A stretch of 64,000 nucleotides of DNA. Origin: Haematococcus lacustris. Lineage: Eukaryota > Chlorophyta > Chlorophyceae > Chlamydomonadales > Haematococcaceae. Positions 10,317-24,100 of this stretch are shown piece after piece. The notes beneath the pieces were generated by a model. The model had not been told where the DNA came from and ran no database searches. It saw only the letters and a list, made by a program, of their open reading frames with translations. The first letter of the stretch is position 1, and the number at the start of each line of letters is the position of its first letter. The stretch spans positions 14,670,836-14,734,835 of the forward strand of contig JASKMD010000008.1 of the NCBI GenBank assembly GCA_030144725.1. The letters run 5' to 3'. Both the position numbers and the translations under genes were made by a program.

Positions 10317-13300
10317 ATGCCCGCGAGCGATGCATACAAGGCTCCCTTCCCCACGCTGGCGGAACTGTCTCCTGCCAGCGGAGCCTGCGGACCAGTGTAC
10401 AGATGCGAATACTCGCCCAAGGATGATCCCACGCTGGGTGGCATCACAAACCTAGCGGAGAACTTCGCGTGAGCGCCACGCGGCCAGCAGACACGGATCT
10501 CAGCAGCCAACTAGCTATCACAGGCTGCGCGGTGATGGCTGGCGGGTACAGCTCAGATGATGACGACGCGCCGACCCCGGCGCGAACCCCCGCTACCCAC
10601 CACCTACCCCCAATTGCGCAACTCACTCGCCAGGGCAGCGAGGGGCGCTGATGGCCTGTTCTCTAGTGTGCAGCCAGGGCAGCAGGATATGTGTGGGTAG
10701 GGAAGGCTCAGCTGCATACTTCAGCCTTCTTGTGCATACCAGCCATCCCACATGTCCACGAGCTACTGACATTGATCCACCCCCCTTCTCCGTGCTACTC
10801 CCTGTCATTTTAACCTGACTGGGTCGTGTGATCCTCGCCCTGCAGTGTGGCTGTGGAAAAGTTCAGCAGCCGGCCCTGCCTGGGATTCCGCCGCCCAGGG
10901 CCTGATGGTGCAGCGGGCCCGTATGAGTTCCTGAGCTACACCGAGGTCGGGGCGCTGGTGGCCGCTGCTCATGCCGGCTACCAGGCGACAGGGCTGGGCC
11001 CGGGGGACAAGCTGGGCGTGATTGGGCTGAACTGCGTGGAGTGGATGGTGGCTCTGCAGGTGGGGGGTGGGAGGGGAGGGGAGGAAGAGGGCAGGGGGAA
11101 AGGGGGGGAGGGGGAGGGGGGTAGCAGAACAAGGGGGTTGGGACGAGGTGGTGGGTAATGGGTGTGCCCTGGCAGGGCAAGATTGAGGGGCCTGGGTGAC
11201 TTTGGTTGTGTTGTGCCCCTCATGCTGCCCCTCAGCACCCTGTGCTGGCCATAATTGATATTTGGTTGCAGGGCATTAACCGAATGAACGGCTGCTGTGT
11301 CCCGCTGTACGACACGCTGGGTGACAGTGCCGTGCAGTATGTGGTCAAGCACTCGGAGGCCAAGATGGTGCTGGCGCAGGTCAGCCGCCATGAAGCGGAA
11401 TGGGCCGGGGCGGGCCGGGGCAGGCCGGGCTCGCACCAGGGCGTGGCACCACTGCTGGGTGACAGCAGGAGCATCAGCTGTGCATGGGAGATGCAGCTTG
11501 TATTGATCTGATCAGGTCAACTGCCACGGCTTAGCATCAGTGGCATGGGAGGAGGTGTGGGGCCATGTGACCACAGTGAGACTGCCGCTGCTGCCTGACC
11601 TCATCTGCGCCCTGCCCTGACCCAGCATGTCGTGTGGGCTGGCGTGCTGTTGGGCTGCAGGGCAGCAAGCTGCCGCTGGTGGTCAAGGCGGTGGCTGGGC
11701 TGGGCGCCGCACAGCTGAGCGCCGGGGTGGTGTACTGGGGGGAGGGGCCACAGGAGGCTGTCAAGGTCAGAGGGGGAGGGTAGGGGTAGGTAGGGGAGGT
11801 GCGACAGGGCAAGGCAGGCTGTTGTGGGAGAAGGCAGGGGTGGGTTAAGCTTGGCCTGAGGGGGTATGGATAAGGGTGTGGGTGCGGGTGTAAATGTGGG
11901 TGCGGTTGTAAGTGTGGGTGTTTTGAGTGTGGAGCATCCTGCAGCCTATTGCCCTGCAGCCCACCCAGCTGCCCCCTCACCTTCACATGAAATCCATGCA
12001 TCTCATGTCTCCCACTAGAAGCTGCGTTCCTATGAGCCCCATGTGCCGCGTGTGGCGCTGCTGCCCCTCCAGGCGTTGGAGACTGCGGGGCTGAGGGTGC
12101 AGCGCTGGGAGGAGCTGCTGGCGGCAGGGCGAGCGGCCCCCGTGGCTGCGCAGCGCGTGACGCCAGAGGACCTGTGCACCATCATGTACACCTCAGGCAC
12201 AACAGGTGGGTAGGCGGGGGGCAGGGGCAGGGGCAGGGGCAGGGGCAGGGGCAGGGGCAGGGGCAGGGGCAGGGGCAGGGGCAGGGGCAGGGGCAGGGGC
12301 AGGGGCAGGGGCAGGGGCAGGGGCAGGGGCAGGGGCAGGGGCAGGGGCAGGGGCAGGGGCAGGGGCAGGGGCAGGGGCAGGGGCAGGGGCAGGGGCAGGG
12401 GCAGGGGCAGGGGCAGGGGCAGGACAGCCAGGTCAGCAAGTGGGAGTGGCGTGGTGGACACAAGGGCAGGGCGGGGCAGGGCGGGGTAGGACGGGGCGAG
12501 GCAGGGAGGGTAAGGCCAGGAGTGGCTGCGGTAGCTGGCTGTGTGATGTCGACGGGTTGTGCGTCTCCTCTGCTGCCGGTCAGGGGACCCCAAGGGCGTC
12601 ATGCTGACGCATCGCGCCGTGGTGGCCACCATTGCGGGTGTCCAGGCCTTCCTCAGGAAAGTGAGTGGACCACGTCCAGCCTGGTGCCGCTGGGCCTTGG
12701 GGGGTGGTGTGGGTGCTTCAGCTAGGGAGTGTGTTGCGTGTGGGTGGGTGAGGCACGCTGTTGCATGCGCCAATGCATGTAAGGGAAAGAACCCTTTCAG
12801 TCCCTGAGTGTGGGTAGTCCTGGGCCAGGAGGGGCGTGCGGGAGGAGGAGGAGATGGTGTTGGTGGTGGAAGGTGGGGAGGCTTGAATGTGTCATGGAGC
12901 TGGTGCATGTGAGAAAAGGTACCTTCCACTCATTGAAGAAAGTAGTTTAGGTGGAAATGTGACATGCTACATGCATGAGTGAGAGTGGGAGTGTGTGGGG
13001 CTGATGTGTGAGCGCACAGGCCAAGGAGGCGTTGGGGCCCTCTGACGTGTTCCTGTCCTACTTAACTCTGGCGCACATCCTGGACAGGTGTGGCCCGGTT
13101 GGGGCAGGGGCAAAGCCTGGAGTCTCCGGCAGGGCCCAGCACTGGCAGGGGTCTTCTTGTCTTGCACCTGGCGGGTGCAGGGGTGCAGAGGGTGAGGCGG
13201 GGCCAGGGAGCCTGCCTCAATGCTGCAACCAATCAGAGCAAGCCCAGTCACAGCATGCCACATGCCCTGGCAGGGGTGAGCTGCCGCAGCCACTGCTGCT

Positions 13301-16300
13301 ATGCCGCTCCTCCCGCCCCCCCTCCTGCCGTCATGTGGCCTAGCTAAGATGTGGGTTACAGAAGTCCTGAACCCCATGAGTGGAGGCCAAGCAGCCTAAT
13401 GGCTGGCATCTATGACGGTGTACTGAATACATCTATATATGAATGTACTGTACACATTTCTTTGGTTCATGTTCATGTTCGCCGTCTGCATTGTAGTGTT
13501 CTTTGAGGCGTTGCGATCAGAAAGGAATGGACAGCCCTGCCTTGTGGGTGTGCTTGTGCTGGCCCTGCCTGCTGCTTCCGTGACGTCACCTTGTGTGGCT
13601 GGTGCAGGGTGGTGGAGGAGTTCATGCTGCATGTGGGCGGCAGCATCGGCTACTTCCAGGGTGACATCCGCAAGATCATGGCAGACATTGACGCCCTGAA
13701 GCCCACGTTGTTCGCTGGGGTGCCGCGTGTGTTCGAGCGCATCTACAGCGGAGTGCAAGACCAGGTGGGTGCCTGCAGGAGGTGGCGGCTGGGAAGGGCT
13801 GTGAGGGTAGGTGGGCTGGCTGCTGGCTCAGGCCCAGGGTGTTCAGTCTGAAAGCAGGCGGGCCAGGCAGTGCATGGGGTGCAGCCAGTTGTGCTCAGTG
13901 AGGGTCCATGGTAGTGGAGCGCTGCCCGTGCTGCCAGTGGGTGACGGCAGTGTGCCACAGCGACGTGGTGAGGGGCGTAACAGGGCACTACAACACACAG
14001 GGAGTTGTCTGGTCCCGGCCACTTCTTTGCGTCGTGTTCTCCTCTTTCTTCACAAAGAGCCCCTGTTTTTCCTGTGCATCGCATGGTAAGGTCGTAGTTG
14101 TTAACGTATGGTTATTGTTGGGTTGCGTCGTGTTTGCACGCTGTGTATGGTAGGGTCCTTTGCAACAAAGTGGCTGGAGTCAGGCACCTCTCTGTGTAAT
14201 GTGGAGCTGGGTTTGGGATAGAGGGAGGTCCATCTGGTCTCCTCCTCGAGGGTGTGGCAGCAACCCGCAGCCTGACACCTCACCACACACGCTGTGGGGC
14301 CAGCCTGTTGTGACTGTGATGCGGGGCTGGTCTGCTGCTGCTGCTGCCGCTGCGGTGTGTGGGCTGTGGAGTTGCATGGCTCCTGTGGTGGTGCTGGCCC
14401 CCCCGCAGCTGAAGAAGGGCGGTGCGGTGAAGAACATGGTGTTCAATCTGGCCTATTACCGCAAGCTGTACTACATCAAGGCCGGCTACCGGCATGACAA
14501 GGTGAAAGGCCAGGGCCAGGGCCAAGGCCAGGCTGGCTGGCTACCAGGGCCAGGGCCAGAACCAGGCTGGCTAAGACACTGCAAGAGCTTGAGACCAGCT
14601 CATAAACAGCTGGAGTTAGGGGTGGCAGCAGCAGCCGCAGGTCGGGCCACATGGACAGCAGCAAAAGTCAGCCACCATCAGGTGCAGCAGCATGCGCTGG
14701 ATGAAGAGCTTGAGCAGCAGCAGCAGGGCAGGGCAAGGGAGGGGGTGAGCCTGAGGCCAGGGCGCCTGGTGCTGGACTAACGGCGTTGCTGCAGGGAGTG
14801 ACCACTGCAGGCATTGGCCGGAGCCACCCACTACAATGTCTCCCACCCCACCCAGGTTGCACCCTCTGGCACAACCTCTGGCTGAACTTCCCACCCTAGC
14901 TATCACCCCCCTTGGTGCCTGATCCCTGCCCCTCCCTGCTGGCTGACCTAGTCCTGCTGCCTGCTGGCCTGCAGGCGTCCATTGTCAGCGACCTGCTGGT
15001 ATTCAACAAGTGGGTGGGGCAGGGGGTGGGGCCAGACAGTCGGCGAGGCAGAGGTGGGGTTAACCCTAACCCTAACCTTAACCTTAACCCTAACGGTAAC
15101 CCTAACCCTTTGTAACCCCCTGCCACGGCCCCTGCTGCCCTACCCCGCTGCCACTGTGGTGGCTCTCTACACCCTCTTACGCCGCCTCTCCCTCAGCTGC
15201 TGCTGCTGCTGCTGCTGCTGGGCGTGGCGGTGATGGCGTGGTGCAGGATCAAGAACAAGCTAGGCGGGCGCGTGAGGGTTATCCTGACAGGCGGCGCACC
15301 CCTCTCACCGCAGATTGAGGAGTTCCTGCGCGTCACCATGTGCGCCCCCGTGGTGCAGGTCAGCCCCACTATGCTACTGCTATGGGGGACCTGATCAGGG
15401 GGACAGTGGGCAGGGAGCAGGTGCAACCAGTGGACAGCGGTCAGGGGGCCAAGAGACCAGGGCACAAAGTTGCAGAGAGGCCAGGAATGAAAGGGCCAGA
15501 GCGCTGCTCAGACCCTACCCCTTCTCCCAGCCTGCCCCGCTCAGCCCCACTCTTCCCTATTGCCCCTCCCGCTCTCCCGTGTCATGAGCCTTCCTTGGCC
15601 GCCACCTGCTGCCCCCACCTACCGCTATCTGCTGCCCCTGCCCCCTGCCCCTCCTCGCGCAGGGCTACGGGCTGACAGAGACCTGCGCCGCGTCCTTCAT
15701 CTCCTACCCCTACGCCATAGACCAGGCTGGCACAGTGGGCCCCCCAATGCCCCACACTGAGCTGCGGCTGGAGGCGGTGCCTGAGATGGGGTATGATCCG
15801 CTGGGCTCCCCGCCACGAGGAGAAGTGTGCATCCGCAGCAAGGCGCAGTTTCAGGGCTACTACAAGAACGCGGAGCTCACCCAGGAGGCTGTAGGTGAGG
15901 GGTTGAGGGGTTGAGGGGCAGGGGGTGGAGGTAGGATCAGGGCCAGGGTCGAGGCCAGCGTTGAGGCCATGGTTGGGGCCGGAGCCGGAGTTTTGGTAGG
16001 GGTAGGGGTAGGGGTCTGAGTCAAGGCCTAGGTCCAGGGCTGGGGTCGAGGTGGCCGCATACAAGGTGGGCGGTGCGGCAGGTGGCAGTGTGTGACGTGC
16101 TGTTTATAGGCCTACTGCCCCTGTCGCCTTGCCTGCCGCTGCCAATGCACTGGGATGCCTGCTGCTTATGGCCATGAAAGCAAGTCCTGGCAGGCCCCTT
16201 GCCTCCACCGCTGTCTTGCCCCACTCCAAGCACCCCTCCCTTCATGCTCCGTCCCACGCCAAGGAGTCCGCCTAAGCCTGGCCTGGCCTGGCTGGCCTTG

Positions 16301-17679
16301 CCTGCAGATGCTGACGGCTTCTTCCACACCGGCGACATTGGCGAGCTAGAGCCCAGCGGGGCGCTCAAGATCATCGACCGCAAGAAGAACCTGTTCAAGC
16401 TCAGCCATGGTGGGGGCCATGCAGTGGGGCTCAGGCTCATGCTTGGGCAGCGTCTGCTGCCCTGCCTGCTGCCCTGCCTGCTGCCCTGCCTGCTGCCCTG
16501 CCTGCGTGTAGGGTGGGTAGGGCTGGGGGTGCAGCGGGTAACGTGATGTTTGGTGGTGGAGGCAGGCTACCCCCTGACCCCAACCATCACCCAGCAGCCA
16601 CTACACACTGAAGCATCGTCAATAACCAGCCTGCCTTACCTTGCCGCAGGCCTGCTCGTGCCCCCATGCCCTGCATGTACCAGACCTGTAGCTGCTGCCA
16701 CTAGCCCTGACATGGCACAAGTGCGCATGCATGCACTGCATGAGGGTGGCTTGGACCTTCCTGCTGCCCCTCACTCTGGCAAGCACACGACAGCACGTGG
16801 CCCTGGCCTTGTGTTCTGTCGCCCATTGTTGGCCCATGTGAGCTTTATCATTGCCGGCCATGCATTTTCCACATCAGGCGTGTCCAGGTCATGTCAAGTG
16901 TGTGCACTGTCCACCAGGCAGCCCCACCTGCCCTGCACCACACCTCATGAATCGCAGGGCAATACATGGCAGTGGTGGAAATGATGGTGAGTTCACACCA
17001 TTGTGTGACTATCAGCCTGGTATGGCTGCTTGGCTGCTGCAGGGGAGTACATCGCAGTGGAGCGCATTGAGAATGTGTACAAGAACTGCCCTCTGGTGGA
17101 GATGCTGTGGGTGTACGGCAACAGCTTCGAGTCCTGCCTGGTGGCGGTGGTGGTGCCTAAGGAGGACGCCCTGCGCAAGCTGGCTGCAGACAAGGGCGTG
17201 GAGGGCGCTGACGCCATGCCGCTCAAGGTGAGGGGCTGGGGCCCCTTCACTGACCCTCCCAGGCCCACCCCTCCGCCCTGGCTCAGCCGCAGTCCAGCCT
17301 CATTGCCACCACCTCCCACGCTAGTGCTCTTTCTGCTGCTGCCATTGCCGCCGGCTGCAGAGGCTGGCACACTCCCCGCCAGTGCTGCTGCTACCTCTCG
17401 TCACTGCTGCTATTGCCTAAACCATCGCAGGAGCTGTGCCGCAAGGACGCCATGGTGGCGGCGGTACTGGGTGAGCTGAAGGCGGAGGGCAAGTCCGCCA
17501 AGTTGAAGGGGTTCGAGGAGATCAAGGCGGTGCTGCTGGAGACCGTGCCCTTCAGCCCTGAGAACGACCTCATGACCCCCTCCTTCAAACTCAAGCGGGC
17601 CCCTCTCCTCAAGCACTATCAGCCTGCCATCAAGGCCATGTATGACAAGGTCAGGGCTGCAGGCGGGGCAGGTGCCTGA
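10317..17679 (+). CDS. LACS: long-chain acyl-CoA synthetase (LACS)
   Basis: The enzyme activates fatty acids to acyl-CoA using ATP. Fifteen exons join in phase: 10317-10468, 10846-11059, 11272-11379, 11661-11765, 12019-12205, 12584-12660, 13020-13087, 13608-13764, 14409-14501, 14975-15009, 15247-15358, 15663-15894, 16308-16409, 17043-17227, 17431-17679. This gives 691 aa, normal for eukaryotic LACS. The ATP/AMP signature [16 protein letters not shown] lies near residue 250 across exons 5-6; GYGLTETCA and [20 protein letters not shown] (with [10 protein letters not shown] next) mark the second adenylation motif and the hinge. The start ATG opens [17 protein letters not shown], with [13 protein letters not shown] shortly after, as in the family N-terminus. 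There is no C-terminal SKL and no clear transit peptide, so the compartment is open. Every intron is GT-AG. It is one of the most secure calls in the window. Confidence 0.95.
12214..12422 (+). repeat. (GGGGCA)n hexanucleotide in LACS intron 5
   Basis: About 34 almost perfect GGGGCA units follow the exon-5 donor within 10 nt. The transcribed strand product is G-rich and could form G-quadruplexes next to a splice site. Confidence 0.95.
15056..15114 (+). repeat. interstitial CCCTAA telomere-like block in LACS intron 10
   Basis: Several CCCTAA units with CCTTAA and GGTAAC variants form a short TTAGGG-type tract. A similar block lies at 30,425-30,512. Confidence 0.85.
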
Positions 17680-18387
17680 GCAAGCACAGTTATCACACAA
17701 GAGGGGGTGAGGGCAGGGGGGCGCAGGAGAGGGGGTGAGGGAGGGGCATATGAGCACGCAGCCAAGCAGTGTGACAGCTGACGGCTTCACCTGTGCAAGC
17801 CATCATGGCATTACATGAGGGCACTGGGTGGTGGCACCTTCCTGCTTGGGTGGCCTGTGTGTATACCTGGCACACGCTCACATGCTGCCCGGCCTTGGCA
17901 CCTACCCGGCTGCCTGCATGATGTGCTGGTGGCCAGCGGCCTGGTCATGGCGAATGAAGCAGAGGGCAGCAGGGGCTCTATGTATCCAGCCTGCCAGTGT
18001 TCTGCCCCGGCCAGCGGGACTGGAGCAGCAGGGTGGTGTTGTTGTCGTTGTGTAGCTGCTGATGTTGCCGGAAGTAGTTGCTGAGCCCAGGTCCGTGCTC
18101 AACTGAGCGTTAAATGTTAAATGCTTCGACGTGGAGAAGCATGGTGTGCGTGAATTTGACGCGGGTGGGCTTCTCCATCGGGTGTTTCTCGACTGCCCAG
18201 TTTTGTCCATGTTTTGTTACTAAATGCACGGACATGTCGAGTTGAATAAAGTCATGGCGGCTAGGTTGTTGTCGCACTCAGAAACATGAGGTTTGCCGCA
18301 TCGATGCGAAGCATGATGAGCAGCACTATGCGTGGCCGCGGCAAGGTCTCACGGCTCTAGTCTAGGGCTGGGTGTAGGCGTCAACGC
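17680..18387. other. convergent intergenic region LACS / NAT9
   Basis: No gene was found. The region should hold the 3' UTRs of both convergent genes. AATAAA occurs at about 18,245; no TGTAA was noticed close after the LACS stop. Confidence 0.45.
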
Positions 18388-20033
<1,646 letters not shown>

Positions 20034-20159
20034 AGTGAGGCCCTCCCTGGGCAGCCGCCTGATTCCTTCAGGTGAGAGGGTTGAGGACAGGGTCAAGGTG
20101 AGGATTGGTAGTGTTGGGAGGTGGTGGAGTCAAAGTGGCTGGGTAGTGTCAAGATAAAA

Positions 20160-20945
20160 GCTCAAGGGACAATACTACAAATTTGCATAGCCCCATGTGT
20201 CCATGCATGTGGCTGCGGCCAGTGTACAGCGAGGCAAATCGATCCCAAGTCCGGGGCCTGATGTGCTCAACAAGCAACAACATCAGGTAAGCACTGGCCT
20301 GACACTGCACATGTGCATGGCCGCAACATATCCCACATGACATGGCACATGACTTGACTTCATGCATCTCCCACACCCATGTGCAGGTTCTATGACCGGG
20401 ACGTATCTGCTGCGCTGAACATTGGCCGCTGTGCAGTCGGCCCAGGCCCACGCCCCACTGAGCTGTGCAGATGGGAAGGCCGCCCAGCCATGCCAAAGCC
20501 AGGCCAGCCAGGCCAGGAGTGGGTGTACCTGCCCGACAAGGCACTGTTGCGCAAGTGGCGGCGCAAGTGGCGGCGATAGTCAGCTACAGCAAGACAATTC
20601 AAGAAAACAAGATACCAAACCCCTCACAAAGGGGATGTGTGTGAGTAAGAGCTATAGGGTTAGTTGGGGCTCTTGCTAGTAGCCTTTATAACAGAGAGCT
20701 CGCAGCCTGTATTTGATTATAACTCATGCTTTACTTTGGTGTTGCATGAGGGCTGTAGGGTTTTAAACTTGTCTAACATTGGCGACATATGAAGCTAGCA
20801 TCCAAAACAAAGCAATAGTTTTTAATCAAACACAAGCCCATCATTGTAAAGGCTACTGCTAGCGTGCCTAATGCCCACTTCAACTCAACCCATCTGGTGT
20901 GTGTGCCCCTCCATGACTACTACTGACGCTCACACACATCCCCTC
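20160..20945 (+). pseudogene. Fanzor family C, 3'-end fragment C2 with inverted tail
   Basis: Like C1 this holds only the Fanzor C-terminus. A segment ending at 20286 encodes the stretch up to VRGLMCSTSNN; after an intron with a good GCAG acceptor, 20387-20579 encodes FYDRDVSAALNIGRC and runs to TAG. Here the upstream acceptor is lost (CATGCAT instead of CATGCAG near 20,206), the reverse of the situation in C1. Downstream, 20,580-20,790 matches the 3' flank of C1, and 20,836-20,945 is an inverted partial copy of the same flank. It lies between the 5' end of NAT9 and the 3' end of NUDT1. Confidence 0.7.
20836..20945 (-). repeat. inverted copy of the Fanzor C 3' end
   Basis: CATCATTGTAAAGGCTACTG and what follows are the reverse complement of 1,200 down to about 1,090 in C1, and also pair with 20,625-20,700 of C2. 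This makes a tail-to-tail arrangement with a spacer of about 130 bp. Confidence 0.75.
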
Positions 20946-21196
20946 CACGCACTTCAGTTTCAGAAAGCAATCAAGAAATGTGTAACGTCGTAATGTGTGG
21001 CTCTACGCAATACATGACAACCGTTTTCCATGCCACTCTCCATTTAGAGCATGCAGGACATCAATAAGGAGGACAAAAGGACAACCACGAGAGGTCATCT
21101 AAGACACAGCAAGCCCGTCTAGGGACATGCACCAGCCTTTAGGAGCAGCAGCCCGCACCACAGTGTTTCACCCCTGTTCGCTGCTCCCCTTAAGTG

Positions 21197-24100
21197 TTAT
21201 GTGGACGAGCTAGACCAGGGCAGCAGCTGGTAGGCACTCTTCATGAGCGCACCCAGCGGCATGAACACAGGCTCAGGCACCTGCCCATAAGGCCGCCACT
21301 CCCAGCCCTCGCACTTGTCAGGCTCCATTAGCGACGCCGTGGTCTCCTGCCAGGAGGCAAGAGCCAGACACAAAGGGCAGTCAGAGGCCAGGAAGAAAAG
21401 GGGGGAGTCAGGCTGCATGTGTGGTCAGTGGAAGATGCATTGCCCGGTGCCATCAAGCTGCATGGGCACCTGGGGGTTTTGATGCATGGGCCCTTGAGGT
21501 TCCTTAGCACAACCTCAACACCTTGAACCTCTACCCTGGCGACGTGTGCAACGGTGGCAACAACATGTGATACATGTCCGTGCGGCCCTCTACTGCTGTA
21601 GGCTGTATGCCGAACAGCCTCCACTTTCAGAAGCTGGTCCTCAGTGCTCTGTGCTGCTGCTGTAGAGAGGTCCTCGGACGGTGATGTGCGTGAGCTCAGA
21701 TTCCAGCAGAACGCTGGCTGCTGCATTGATGGCTGAAGCTATGATGATATAAACAATGATGATTTAGCTATAATTGGCTTGCTGATGAGACAGTTGCCAA
21801 TTTAACTATTGCCAATGTAAGTCGCGAGAGTGATAGTTGCCAATGTAACTCGCGTAGTACCATCTACTATAGAGCGCGATGAAGGGCAAGAAGCGCAAGG
21901 GCGCGGATGAGCCCAAACAGCCCAAACCCAAGGTCCCCAAGCCAAAGCCCAAGGACAAGCCTGACGACCTCGGCTGGGTAGGCCCCGTATCGCCACGAGG
22001 GAGGGCGCTTAAGGAGAGACTGAAGGAGGCGGCCAAGTCGAGGCTCCAGATCGTCAAGTGCTATCTGAAGGGCTTCATCAGGTGGGTAGCTTCCGCATCC
22101 GGGTCCTCCTCCGCCGCATCTGGGTCCTCCTCCGCACCGCATCTGAACTGGGTCCCGGGACACCTGTACTGGATCCGCAGCCGAACGCCGCATCTGAACT
22201 GTGTCCCGGGACACCTGTACTGGATAGCAATGCGAATGATATAATAGCGAATGATAGCGTGCGTGTGTGTGTTGCTTTGCAGGGGCCGTAATCAAGTCAA
22301 AAACAAGATTGTGGCGCACATCAGGCTGAGGATGGGCATTCACCACAAGCAGCGCAAGCTTGCGTCCCTAGCGGTCCTGGTGCTGCTGGGCAAATGCCTG
22401 GTGGGGCCTCCTACCCCAGGCTTCCATCCTGCCCCCCGCCCTCCCTCGGTGCAGCCTCCTCCAGCCCAGGGTGCAGCCCCCCTAGACCCTCTCCCTGGCA
22501 GCCTTGCATCAGGTCCAGCAGCAGGCCCAGCCCAGCCTGCCTGGCAGCCCAAGCTGCAGGAGCGCAGCAGCAGCAGGCTGGCCAGCAGGCGCCCCCTCCC
22601 CCCTGCCCCAGTCCCTCCCCAACCCCTCAACATCCTGGACCCACTGGCAGCCCACAACGTCCGGGACTGGACTGCGGAGTTCGCCTCACCCAACGAGCTG
22701 TCAGGCTGGAAGCAAATTATGCGCGGCCCCGTACACCGGTAGAACCTGCGCCCCATCCCCAAGGCCTTCTTTGCTGACCCAGACAACGCAGCCATCACAG
22801 CAAAGCTGGTGGAGCTTGACAAGACAGAACTGTTGGGTGACTCCAACACCATCGGCCACCTTGCCAAGCAAATGGCTGTCAGCACGCAGGAGATGTTCGC
22901 CAACCCCGGTAAGAGGGGCGGCCAATACAAATCACAACTGTGTCCTATATGCCAAGTATGTCCAAGTATGTCCAAGTATGCTCAGAGTGTTGTCTGTTAT
23001 TCCTCATGTATGGGCTCATGATGTATGTTGCACGATACATGATGCATGTTGTGTTCACGCGTTGCTATGCAGAGCGTTATGTCAAGCTATGGGCCAAGGC
23101 AGCCCGCTCCAAATACGGCATCACCCTCGAGGTGGCCAAGCTGTTTGTGCGTGTGGTGTGCCAGTACGGCCTCAACTACAGCAGCTCCGAGCTGCGTGAC
23201 ACCCCGCTGGAGAGCCCGGAGTGGCAAGAGCGCATGGCCTACCACCGGCATGTGCTGACCGGTGTGTTGGAGGATGTGGAGGAGGCAGCAGCCCCAGCAG
23301 ACTCAGAGGAGTCAGAGGACCCTGATGCGCCGCCGGCCATCACTAAGCTGCCGCTGCACCGGCGAATCCTGTACGCCATCTACGTCAACCGGTGCCTTGA
23401 GGAGTGGCAAGACCCTAACCCCCCAGCAGTCGAAGGCAAGGGCAAGGGCAAGGGCAAGGGCAAGGGCAAGGGCAAGGGCAGGGGCAAAGGTCCTCGGGTT
23501 CCATACGGCCCTCCACCCTTCATCCTCACCCCCATGGCAGGGTCAGGTACTCACTTCATCGAGATAGGTACCAGGGTCTTGCATGGGGTGTGCAGTCAGC
23601 TAGGCCTGACCACAGCCACAGCGGAAGCCTTTCAGGCTGAGCATGCTGCCTGCAGTCGCTGGGCAAGCTCGCCAACCGGGGGTTTGTGTTTGATAGGCGA
23701 ATCCTGAATGATGGGGTCAGTGTGTGTGTGCAATACACACGCCCACTGGACTACACCCCCCCTGGCCCCTCTGGCAGCAGCCCAACAGCCGGCCCAGCAG
23801 CAGACCCCTCAGGCAGCAGCCCAGCAGCAGACCCCCCTGGCCCCTCTGGCAGCAGCCCAGCAGCCAGCCCAGCAGCAGACCCCTCAGGCAGCAGCCCAGC
23901 AGCAGACCCCCCTGGCCCCTCTGGCAGCAGCCCAGCAGCCAGCCCAGCAGCAGACCCCTCAGGCAGCAGCCCAGCAGCAGACCCCCCTGGCCCCTCTGGC
24001 AGCAGCCCAGCAGCCAGCCCAGCAGCAGACCCCTCAGGCAGCAGCCCAGCAGCAGACCCCCCTGGCCCCTCTGGCAGCAGCCCAGCAGCCAGCCCAGCAA

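Noticed and set aside
22909..23072. Reading through the Fanzor intron between exons 2 and 3
   Set aside because: The GTAAGAG donor and GCAG acceptor restore a continuous frame (NPERYVKLW) that matches between copies, while the open frame through the intron consists of short repeats of a CCAAGTATGT word.
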